Shown: piece by piece, positions 1-6,772 of the stretch
Layout: every line of letters starts with the position of its first letter
Numbering within the stretch: position 1 is the stretch's first letter
Source of the DNA: Neptuniibacter sp.
GTDB taxonomy: Bacteria; Pseudomonadota; Gammaproteobacteria; Pseudomonadales; Balneatricaceae
Length of the DNA stretch: 17,790 bases
Reading direction: 5' to 3'
NCBI GenBank assembly: GCA_024686055.1
Contig: JAIBDV010000014.1
Location: 1-17,790 of the forward strand
The notes under the pieces: generated by a model
What the model saw: only the letters and a program-made list of their open reading frames with translations
The model's database searches: none
What the model was told of the DNA's origin: nothing
Translations under genes and position numbers: made by a program

Positions 1-1809
1 CGGATTTTACTCAAGGATGAACGTGAAAGCCGTGAAGAGCTGTTCAGTTATGAAGGCGGGCTGGGTGCCTTTGTTGAGTTCCTCAACACCAATAAAAACC
101 CGATTAACAAAATGTTCCATTGCACCGACGCGCATGAAAATGGCGTTGTCGTGGAAGTGGCGATGCAGTGGAATGACAGTTATCAGGAAGGCATCCACTG
201 CTTCACCAACAACATTCCGCAGCGTGACGGTGGTACCCATCTGTCGGGTTTCCGTACCGCACTGACCCGGGGTCTGAACAACTACATTGATTCAGAAGGA
301 ATCAACAAAGGCGGGAAAACAGCCACCACGGGTGATGACTGCCGTGAAGGCCTGACCGCCATTGTTTCGGTAAAAGTACCGGACCCAAAATTCTCTTCCC
401 AGACCAAAGACAAGCTGGTGTCCTCCGAGGTGAAAACTGCGGTTGAGCAGGTGATGGGCAGTCGTCTGATCGAGTTCCTGCAGGAAAACCCGGGTGATGC
501 CAAAGCCGTCGTCAACAAGATGATCGATGCCGCCCGTGCCCGTGAAGCGGCCCGTAAAGCCCGTGAGATGACGCGCCGTAAAGGCGCGCTGGATATCGCA
601 GGTCTGCCGGGAAAACTGGCAGACTGTCAGGAAAAAGACCCGGCACTGTCCGAAATATTCCTGGTGGAGGGTGATTCTGCCGGTGGTTCTGCCAAACAGG
701 GTCGTGATCGCCGTACCCAGGCGATTTTGCCCCTCAAAGGTAAGATCCTCAACGTTGAGAAAGCCCGTTTCGACAAAATGCTCAGTTCAGCGGAAGTGGG
801 CACCCTGATCACTGCCCTGGGCTGTGGTATTGGCCGGGATGAGTACAACCCGGACAAGCTGCGTTACCACTCCATCATTATCATGACCGATGCCGATGTC
901 GATGGCTCGCATATCCGCACCCTGCTGCTGACGTTTTTCTTCCGTCAGATGCCCGAGCTGATTGAGCGTGGCCATATCTATATCGCCCAGCCACCGCTGT
1001 ACAAGATCAAAAAAGGCAAACAGGAGCAGTACCTCAAGGATGAAGATGCACTGCAGGACTACCTGCTACAGGGGGCGCTGGAAGGTTCCAGCCTGCATCC
1101 GGATGAGCACTCACCGGCCATTAACGGTGCGCCACTGGAAAAAGTGGTGTACCAGTTCCGTGATATGCAGGCTACGGTCACCCGTCTGAGCCGACTGTAT
1201 CCGAAACAGGCACTGCGAGCGCTGCTGGATCTGGCTGCACTGAGCGAAGCACAGCTGACTGATGAAACAGCAGTGTCACAGTGGGTTGATGCACTGGAAG
1301 ATAAGCTGGCCGATGTTGAAACCAGTTCTGAGCATTTCAGCTGCAGCCTGGGCCAGGATGAACGTGGTCGTTTTATTCCACGTATCGTCTACACCCACCA
1401 CGGGGTTGAGCATAACTATGAACTCAGTGCTGACTTCTTCCGTTCTAAAGAGTATGCCGCTTTTGTCGATATGGCAGCGGTACTGGCTGACCTGATGGGC
1501 GATGGCGCTTATCTGCAGCGTGGTGAACGCCGCCATATGCTGAAAGACTTCGAAACTGGCCTGAACTGGCTGCTGGATCTGTCCCGTCGTGGCCATGCTA
1601 TTCAGCGCTATAAAGGACTGGGCGAGATGAACTACGACCAGCTGGCAGAAACCACCATGGAAGCTGACAGTCGTCGTATGCTACAGGTCACCATCGAAGA
1701 TGCGATTGGTGCAGACCAGCTGTTCACCACCCTGATGGGTGATGAGGTTGAACCGCGCCGGGCCTTTATCGAAAGCAACGCCCTGCGGGTGGCTAACCTG
1801 GATATCTGA
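1..1809 (+). CDS. gyrB: DNA gyrase subunit B, 5' end outside window
   Basis: This is the ATPase/TOPRIM subunit of DNA gyrase, which with GyrA introduces negative supercoils. The reading frame is open from base 1, so the first roughly 200 residues (most of the GHKL ATPase domain) lie upstream; 602 residues are visible. The transducer domain comes first. TOPRIM follows, with EGDSAGG at 667-687 (catalytic Glu) and the metal-binding DADVDG starting at 889. QGRDRR and ILPLKGK in the quinolone-determining region look wild type. A long insert between KKGKQEQYLKDEDAL and RYKGLGEMN matches the insert typical of gammaproteobacterial GyrB. The end, LMGDEVEPRRAFIE...NLDI, is the normal GyrB C-terminus. 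One oddity is that the near-invariant GEMNPxQLWxTT tail motif reads GEMNYDQLAETT here. An intrinsic terminator follows the stop, so gyrB is the last gene of its unit. Confidence 0.98.
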   Translation, partial: RILLKDERESREELFSYEGGLGAFVEFLNTNKNPINKMFHCTDAHENGVVVEVAMQWNDSYQEGIHCFTNNIPQRDGGTHLSGFRTALTRGLNNYIDSEGINKGGKTATTGDDCREGLTAIVSVKVPDPKFSSQTKDKLVSSEVKTAVEQVMGSRLIEFLQENPGDAKAVVNKMIDAARAREAARKAREMTRRKGALDIAGLPGKLADCQEKDPALSEIFLVEGDSAGGSAKQGRDRRTQAILPLKGKILNVEKARFDKMLSSAEVGTLITALGCGIGRDEYNPDKLRYHSIIIMTDADVDGSHIRTLLLTFFFRQMPELIERGHIYIAQPPLYKIKKGKQEQYLKDEDALQDYLLQGALEGSSLHPDEHSPAINGAPLEKVVYQFRDMQATVTRLSRLYPKQALRALLDLAALSEAQLTDETAVSQWVDALEDKLADVETSSEHFSCSLGQDERGRFIPRIVYTHHGVEHNYELSADFFRSKEYAAFVDMAAVLADLMGDGAYLQRGERRHMLKDFETGLNWLLDLSRRGHAIQRYKGLGEMNYDQLAETTMEADSRRMLQVTIEDAIGADQLFTTLMGDEVEPRRAFIESNALRVANLDI

Positions 1810-1833
1810 TCGGTTGTGCTGACCGGTTAACAG

Positions 1834-1858
1834 AAACCTCGCTACGGCGGGGTTTTTT
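1834..1858 (+). terminator. Rho-independent terminator of gyrB
   Basis: An 8-bp stem, AACCTCGC (1835-1842) with GCGGGGTT (1847-1854) and one T-G pair, closes a TACG loop. It is followed by a run of six T to 1858. It lies 25 bases after the gyrB stop codon. Confidence 0.9.
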
Positions 1859-1894
1859 ATTAGCTGCTGTCTGGTCGTCGTTTTGTATTCGCTT

Positions 1895-1923
1895 TTGCTG
1901 ATGCTGGTTAGCTCAGCTATGTT
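1895..1923 (+). promoter_or_regulatory. Possible sigma70 promoter for the diguanylate cyclase
   Basis: TTGCTG (1895-1900) and TATGTT (1918-1923) are separated by 17 bases, giving a predicted start near 1930 and a leader of about 28 bases. Both hexamers are imperfect. Support comes from the position after the gyrB terminator, which means the next gene needs its own promoter. Confidence 0.38.
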
Positions 1924-1957
1924 GATAGTCTGATTCATCTGTAACAGGGAGATATTG

Positions 1958-2878
1958 ATGACGTTCACTAGCTGGTTACAGTTACTGGAACTGTGCTTCC
2001 TGCTGACGGCGGTGTGCAGCAGTTTTTATACGGCGCTGGTTTTACAGTCTGCTGAGACGGGTCAGATATCGACTCAGCGGCTGGCGCGGGCAATGTTCGT
2101 ACTGGCTTTCAGCTTTCTGATTATGGGGGTCGGTCACCTGCACATGCAGTGGTTGCACCTGACGGGCACTAACCTGTTCCATCATTACTTTGGGGTAACC
2201 TGGGGAGATCGGCTATGGCTGGCTGCATTGATGCTGACCTGGCTATTGATGTGTGTAGCCTTGGTGCTGATTCTGCGGCTGGCACTGCAACATAAGGTCC
2301 AGCAGTCAACGGCAGGGCTGGTGGAAGTGAACCAGCAACTGGTGGTCGCGGCCTGTCAGGACCCGTTGACGGGGATTGGTAACCGGCGCTATTTCCAGGC
2401 CCAGGCCGAGCAGGCACTGCTGCAACTTCGCCACCGTCATCAGCCAGTCAGCCTGCTGATGCTGGATCTGGATCATTTCAAGCAGGTCAATGACCAGTAC
2501 GGCCATGCGGCCGGTGATCAGGTGCTGGTTGCCTTCTGTCAGCTGCTGACGGCCTGTCTGCGCAAAGATGATATCCTGGCCCGTATTGGCGGCGAAGAGT
2601 TTGTTGCCTTGCTGCCGGGGGCAAGTGAAGCGGAAGCACGGGATGTGTCTGAGCGGATTCTGCAGGCGACCCGACACTGCGTGGTGCCCTGTGAGACATG
2701 CCAGATTAATTTTACCGCCAGTATTGGCGTGGTGGCGTTGAAGGAAGCACAGGAGCACTCGGTATCTGAGCTTTGTGATGCCGCGGATCAGGTGATGTAT
2801 CGGGTAAAAGCAGCCGGACGCGATGGTTATCAGCTGGTGGATTGCCTGGATGGTCTGTTGTCTCGTTGTACAGGCTGA
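1958..2878 (+). CDS. Membrane-bound GGDEF diguanylate cyclase
   Basis: The product (306 aa) is predicted to make the second messenger c-di-GMP from two GTP at the inner membrane. The N-terminal part holds about three hydrophobic segments (residues about 7-28, 45-62 and 86-108) and no recognisable sensor domain; a short linker leads to the catalytic domain from about residue 134. The GGDEF domain is intact: DPLTGIGNRR (135-144), DLDHFKQVND (170-179), YGHAAGD (181-187) and GGEEF (211-215). RxxD at 202-205, five residues before GGEEF, is a complete inhibitory I-site, so feedback inhibition by c-di-GMP is expected. No EAL domain is present. ATG at 1958 is preferred over the in-frame TTG at 1955 because AGGGAG (1946-1951) is well spaced. 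The gene is flanked by the gyrB terminator and a parS-like palindrome at its stop. The signal it senses is unknown. Confidence 0.9.
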   Translation: MTFTSWLQLLELCFLLTAVCSSFYTALVLQSAETGQISTQRLARAMFVLAFSFLIMGVGHLHMQWLHLTGTNLFHHYFGVTWGDRLWLAALMLTWLLMCVALVLILRLALQHKVQQSTAGLVEVNQQLVVAACQDPLTGIGNRRYFQAQAEQALLQLRHRHQPVSLLMLDLDHFKQVNDQYGHAAGDQVLVAFCQLLTACLRKDDILARIGGEEFVALLPGASEAEARDVSERILQATRHCVVPCETCQINFTASIGVVALKEAQEHSVSELCDAADQVMYRVKAAGRDGYQLVDCLDGLLSRCTG

Positions 2879-2902
2879 TGTTTCACGTGAAGCATCAGCC
2901 TG
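2871..2902. repeat. 32-bp near-perfect palindrome centred on a parS-like site
   Basis: Arms CAGGCTGATG (2871-2880) and CATCAGCCTG (2893-2902) are exact reverse complements. Between them TTTCACGTGAAG is palindromic except for its outermost pair (T/G). The left arm includes the stop codon of the diguanylate cyclase. In RNA this could fold as about 14 bp with an ACGU loop, but no T-run follows, so it is not a standard terminator. Confidence 0.85.
2879..2894. other. parS: parS-like ParB-binding site (one mismatch)
   Basis: TGTTTCACGTGAAGCA matches the widely conserved chromosomal parS sequence (TGTTTCACGTGAAACA) at 15 of 16 positions; the change is A to G in the right arm. It begins directly after the cyclase stop codon and forms the centre of a longer palindrome. 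Exact sites about 1.4 and 1.7 kb away support it as a member of a parS cluster. Confidence 0.72.
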
Positions 2903-2950
2903 ATTCATGCCCCGTCCTGATATCTATGGCCGGTTTTTGATTAGCTTGAT

Positions 2951-2972
2951 GCCACCGACATCGGGCTTTTTT
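2951..2972 (+). terminator. Weak candidate terminator of the diguanylate cyclase
   Basis: A short imperfect GC-rich hairpin (GCC...GGC with inner CCG/CGG pairing possible) is followed by six T at 2967-2972. It lies about 75 bases after the cyclase stop. The stem is short and bulged, so efficiency is doubtful. Confidence 0.4.
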
Positions 2973-3073
2973 ATGTGCTTTTGATGGCGCTCTCATACCC
3001 GGTCAGGGATGGAGTCTCAGGGGGGCCGAAGCTTACCTGTCACTGATATATTACCGCAATCATACTGGCAGCT

Positions 3074-4285
3074 TTACTCCAGCGCTGTTCGTTGGTGCGG
3101 CTTGGAAAACACCTGTCGAATATCCTCCATCATCACATCAAAGGCCGGATTGAAGGTCAGCCGGGCGTGAACCTTACCTGCTTCCTGATAGCCCCAGGCG
3201 CTATACCAGACCTCTTTGCCTTCACGACAGGCCTGCTCTCCAGCTTCACTCTGGCCGTTGTTGCACAGCCGTTCGCTACCATGGATGCCGTAGTAATGAT
3301 TGCCCGGCGAGAACAGTAATCCCATATGGGACATGGTGCTGATTCGCAGTTCCGGTTGATAGCCAGGAATCGTACGGGTGCGTTCATGCACTTTGGCCGC
3401 TTCCGTGCCAAACCAGATCAGCCGACTGTCAGGATGACTGAAACGGCGATTGAACAGCGTTCGAATCTCGCGGGTATCCAGCACACTGTCGTGTTCGGTA
3501 AGGACCATTACCACCGGTTTTTCATAGCGATGCTGGTCCAATTGAGCCAGTACGGCGGATGAGGTGTGGGCGTATTGAGCAAAGCCATTGGTTGGCATTG
3601 CCGAGTAGCGGGCGTAGTTGGTTACCCGTTCTGGCGCCGGTGTCAGGAGCCACTCTTTGAAGATCGCCAGCAGTGGTGTCAGTCGGGCCAGCGGTTCATC
3701 GGATTTGAAGCCTGGTGAAAACAGCATCAGACCCTGTACAGCGCTATCCTGAGCTGCAGCCAGATAGGCCAGATTGCCACCCGTTGAGAAACCGCCCAGG
3801 TAAACCTCATCCACATCGGCCTTCAACAACGCCACCTGCTTATCGACCTGCGTCTGCCAGTCGATATGGGAGACTTCGATCATATCGGCTGGGCGGCTAC
3901 CGTGGCCGGGTAATAGCACTGTGCGTACCAGAAAACCCTGTGCTGCCAGTGCCGGACCAATATCAGAGAATGACCAGGGTGAATCTCCCAGCCCATGTAT
4001 CAGCAGGATGCCTTTACGAGGTGCTTTCTCGTTGTTTTTTTGGGGCTGCAGTTCAAACGGCAGATTGGCTTTAATCTCTACGGCGGGGTCTTTCGTTACG
4101 AAGTACCGGCTCTGTGCCAGGTACTGCTCCGTCTGTTGGAGGTACTGGTTAAATGTGTCGTAGTCGGCAACTGGAGCCGTGGCTGATGAGGGGGTATACA
4201 GCGGGTGGCTCGGTGATTGCTGGCACCCGGCTAACAGTAAAACGGAGGCTGTGGCAGCCATTAATTGCCGCAGGGTTTTACTCAT
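3074..4285 (-). CDS. Lipoprotein alpha/beta hydrolase (putative esterase/lipase)
   Basis: The product (403 aa) is a predicted lipid-anchored serine hydrolase. It has a type II signal peptide ending in the lipobox LAGC (cysteine 21); glutamine at the next position favours the outer membrane over the inner. The hydrolase core has the oxyanion region LLIHGLGDS (94-102), LLPGHG (124-129), the nucleophile elbow GFSTG with Ser167, a likely acid in LTEHDSVLD (Asp266 or Asp270) and a likely catalytic His320 in TMSHMG. The fold resembles the serine aminopeptidase S33/Hydrolase_4 group; the substrate cannot be read from sequence. The start at 4285 is chosen because it gives a short signal peptide and AGAGGAAG lies at a suitable distance (4292-4299). 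An in-frame ATG at 4315 would add ten charged residues and overlap parS. The gene stands alone between convergent diguanylate cyclase and co-directional glyS. Confidence 0.85.
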   Translation of the reverse strand: MSKTLRQLMAATASVLLLAGCQQSPSHPLYTPSSATAPVADYDTFNQYLQQTEQYLAQSRYFVTKDPAVEIKANLPFELQPQKNNEKAPRKGILLIHGLGDSPWSFSDIGPALAAQGFLVRTVLLPGHGSRPADMIEVSHIDWQTQVDKQVALLKADVDEVYLGGFSTGGNLAYLAAAQDSAVQGLMLFSPGFKSDEPLARLTPLLAIFKEWLLTPAPERVTNYARYSAMPTNGFAQYAHTSSAVLAQLDQHRYEKPVVMVLTEHDSVLDTREIRTLFNRRFSHPDSRLIWFGTEAAKVHERTRTIPGYQPELRISTMSHMGLLFSPGNHYYGIHGSERLCNNGQSEAGEQACREGKEVWYSAWGYQEAGKVHARLTFNPAFDVMMEDIRQVFSKPHQRTALE

Positions 4286-4314
4286 AAAGCGCTTCCTCTG
4301 ACTGCCCGTGAGCA

Positions 4315-4330
4315 TGTTTCACGTGAAACA
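4315..4330. other. parS: parS centromere site (exact 16-bp match)
   Basis: TGTTTCACGTGAAACA is a perfect palindrome and an exact match to the parS sequence bound by chromosomal ParB in many bacteria. ParB loads here and spreads, and with ParA and SMC/MukB-type condensins helps segregate origins. The site ends 30 bp upstream of the lipoprotein gene start, so it sits in that gene's leader or promoter region. Closeness to gyrB fits the known origin-proximal location of parS. Confidence 0.95.
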
Positions 4331-4604
4331 ATGAGCGTTAACACCGATGTTATGGTTGCAGTCAGGTTGATAACGGGATTGCAGCTTTGAAAGCTATCCA
4401 TATATGCGCAATGTCAGCCTGGAGGATACATTTACACGTTTCCACTTTTACTGCTGTGATGAGTTGGCTGGGCTACAGGCCGGTGTTTGGTGACCTCTGC
4501 CTGAGCAGTATACGGATCAAAATCTCAGCTGTGTGTCTTTGCCATGTAAAGTTATGTTTCGATTCTGCTCTTCTGCGGCTGATTTTCTCGGATCATAAGT
4601 GTGA

Positions 4605-4620
4605 TGTTCCACGTGAAACA
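4605..4620. other. parS: parS centromere site (exact consensus match)
   Basis: TGTTCCACGTGAAACA matches the Bacillus subtilis Spo0J/ParB consensus exactly, with a C instead of T at the variable fifth base. It lies seven bases beyond the A-run of the glyS terminator, between transcription units, 290 bp from the second site. Confidence 0.95.
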
Positions 4621-4627
4621 CAGGCAC

Positions 4628-4658
4628 AAAAAAACCGGATAGTGAACTATCCGGTTTT
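4628..4658 (-). terminator. Strong terminator of glyQ-glyS
   Basis: A 12-bp perfect stem, AAAACCGGATAG (4631-4642) with CTATCCGGTTTT (4647-4658), has a 4-base loop. On the minus strand it runs into seven T (A4628-A4634 on the plus strand), 35 bases after the glyS stop. The four T on the plus side could give weak termination in the other direction. Confidence 0.93.
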
Positions 4659-4693
4659 ATCTGTTTCAGTCAGAAATCTGCGGAGCGAAACGA

Positions 4694-6772
4694 TCAGCCC
4701 AGTACGGAAATATCCGCAACGGCCAGGAAGCGGTTGCGCAGCTGCGCCAGCAGCGCCAGACGGTTAAGGCGTACTGCCTCGTCGTCCGCCATGACCATCA
4801 CATCGTCGAAGAAGCGATCGACGTCACTGCGCAGGCTGGCCAGAGACTCCAGCACCTGACGGTAGTTACCTTCCGCTGTGGCTGTATCCAGCGTGCTTTG
4901 CAGGCCATTCAGCGCCGCGTACAGCGCTTTCTCTGCATCTTCCTGCAATACCGACTCAGTGACGGTGGCGTTGCTGTCAGCACCCTGCTTGGTCAGGATG
5001 TTGGACACACGTTTGTTAGCGGCGGCCAGCGCATCGGCTTCTGCCAGGCTGCGGAAGTGGCTTACTGCCTTCACGCGCTGATCGAAGTCCAGCGGACGGG
5101 TTGGGCGCACGGCCAGCACCGACAGGAACACTTCAGCCGGGATACCGTCTTCTTCATACCAGGCGCGGAAGCGATCCAGCATAAAGTCCAGCACCTTATC
5201 TTCCAGCCCTTCACGGGCTTTCAGGTTGCTGTGGTTATCCGCCGCAACGACCAGCAGCGCGCGCAGGTCCAGATCCAGATTGCCTTCAACGATAATACGC
5301 AGCACACCCAGTGCGGCACGGCGCAGAGCGAACGGGTCTTTGGAACCGGTTGGTGGCTGGTTGATACCGAACAGGCCAGTCAGGGTGTCCAGACGATCGG
5401 CAATCGCTACCGCGATTCCTGGAGCGGACTGTGGCAGCTCGTCACCGGCAAAACGTGGCATGTACTGCTCGTTCTGCGCCAGCGCGACGTCGTGATCTTC
5501 ACCATCATGCAGGGCGTAGTGGTAACCCATGAGGCCCTGCAGGTCGGTGAATTCGTACACCATGTCGGTCATCAGATCGGTTTTGGCCAGCAGGCCAGCG
5601 CGAGCAGCCTTGGTCTGATCTTCACCCATATCTGCGGCAACGCGCGCCGCCAGTGCCGAGATACGCTCAGCTTTGGCGTGCAGGGTACCCAGATCTTTCT
5701 GGAACACGATGTTTTTCAGTTCTTCAACGCGGGCTTCCAGCGTTTTCTTCTTGTCGGTTTCGAAGAAGAAAGCTGCGTCGGCCAGTCGAGGACGAATCAC
5801 TTTTTCGTTGCCTTCGATCACCTGGCGTGGGTCTTTCGACTCGATGTTGGCCACGGTGATGAAGTTTGGCATCAGCTTGCCGTCCGCATCCACAACGTGG
5901 AAGTACTTCTGGTGTTCTGCCATGGAAGAGATCAGGGCCTGCTCTGGCACATCCAGGAAGCGCTCTTCAAAACGACCGGTCAGGGCGACGGGCCACTCGT
6001 TAAGGGAAGCGACTTCGTGCAGCAGGTCTTCATCGATCTGAGCAATACCGTTGATCGCTTCACCGGCGGCAACCACCTGGCGACGGACGGTTTCCAGACG
6101 TACATCGTAATCCGCCATCACCTTGCCGGTGTTCAGCAGCGTGTCGGCGTATTCGCCTGGCGCACCCAGCTCGATGTCCTGGTCATAGTGGAAGCGGTGG
6201 CCACGGGTGGTGCGGCCTGCTGTCACACTGAGGATTTCACAGTCGATGACCTGTTCACCAAACAGCATCACCAGCCACTGCGTTGGACGAACGAATTCAA
6301 CCCGAGACGCGCCCCAGCGCATCCGCTTTGGAATCGGCAGTTTGCTCAGTGAGTTGCTGACAATCGCTGGCAGCAGGTCAGTCAGCGGCTGTGCCGGGCT
6401 GGTCTGCTCAAAGGCAACTTTGCCGTTCAGTTCGGTCAGCTGATCAACGCTGGTGCGATTCTTTTTGGCAAAACCTTCCAGCGCTTTGGTTGGGTTACCG
6501 TCGGCGTCGTAACAGATTTTGGTCGGTGGGCCCTGTACCAGTGTTTTGGAAGCCGGTACTTCTTCCACCAGGTTCTCAATCAGCAATGCCAGACGACGCG
6601 GGGCGGCGAACGGTTTGATGATCGCTTTGCTCAGCAGGCTGTCGGCATCGCTGCCCAGTGCTTCGCGGATGCCGTTGATGATCTCAGCGACAAAGGCGTC
6701 AGACAGGGTTTTCAGCGCCTTTGGAGGCAGCTCCTGGGTACCCAGCTCAACCAGAAAATCACGGGTGCTCAT
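4694..6772 (-). CDS. glyS: Glycyl-tRNA synthetase beta subunit
   Basis: This is the beta subunit of the bacterial alpha2-beta2 glycyl-tRNA synthetase; it supplies tRNA recognition and is needed with GlyQ to charge tRNA-Gly. At 692 aa it is close to the 689 of E. coli. The N-terminus FLVELGTQELPPKAL is characteristic, with FAAPRRLALLIENL at about residues 54-67 and a C-terminal DALR-type anticodon-binding region. The start codon overlaps the glyQ stop by one base (TGATG), with GAGGAG at 6780-6785 as ribosome binding site, so the subunits are probably made by coupled translation. A strong terminator follows. A 484-codon open frame on the opposite strand (4898-6352) is only a shadow of its codon use. 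Confidence 0.98.
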   Translation of the reverse strand: MSTRDFLVELGTQELPPKALKTLSDAFVAEIINGIREALGSDADSLLSKAIIKPFAAPRRLALLIENLVEEVPASKTLVQGPPTKICYDADGNPTKALEGFAKKNRTSVDQLTELNGKVAFEQTSPAQPLTDLLPAIVSNSLSKLPIPKRMRWGASRVEFVRPTQWLVMLFGEQVIDCEILSVTAGRTTRGHRFHYDQDIELGAPGEYADTLLNTGKVMADYDVRLETVRRQVVAAGEAINGIAQIDEDLLHEVASLNEWPVALTGRFEERFLDVPEQALISSMAEHQKYFHVVDADGKLMPNFITVANIESKDPRQVIEGNEKVIRPRLADAAFFFETDKKKTLEARVEELKNIVFQKDLGTLHAKAERISALAARVAADMGEDQTKAARAGLLAKTDLMTDMVYEFTDLQGLMGYHYALHDGEDHDVALAQNEQYMPRFAGDELPQSAPGIAVAIADRLDTLTGLFGINQPPTGSKDPFALRRAALGVLRIIVEGNLDLDLRALLVVAADNHSNLKAREGLEDKVLDFMLDRFRAWYEEDGIPAEVFLSVLAVRPTRPLDFDQRVKAVSHFRSLAEADALAAANKRVSNILTKQGADSNATVTESVLQEDAEKALYAALNGLQSTLDTATAEGNYRQVLESLASLRSDVDRFFDDVMVMADDEAVRLNRLALLAQLRNRFLAVADISVLG

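Larger units (their letters stand above)
4286..4693. other. 408-bp intergenic region with two parS sites and a terminator
   Basis: This gap between the lipoprotein gene and glyS holds exact parS sites at 4315-4330 and 4605-4620 and the glyS terminator at 4628-4658. The stretch 4331-4604 looks less GC-rich than the flanking genes and contains no convincing gene. No clear promoter for the lipoprotein gene could be picked out. Confidence 0.8.

Noticed and set aside
1903..1950. tRNA-like stretch (TAGCTCAGC followed by possible arm sequences)
   Set aside because: It resembles a tRNA D-arm, but no acceptor stem pairing, TTCGA T-loop or anticodon stem could be built around it.
4387..4767. 126-codon open frame on the plus strand between the lipoprotein gene and glyS
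   Set aside because: It runs through a parS site, the glyS terminator and the glyS 3' end, has no recognisable motif, and its composition does not look coding.
4898..6352. 484-codon open frame opposite glyS
   Set aside because: It is antisense to a clear glyS; the translation is rich in H, Q and V as expected from the opposite strand of a coding gene, with no family motifs.
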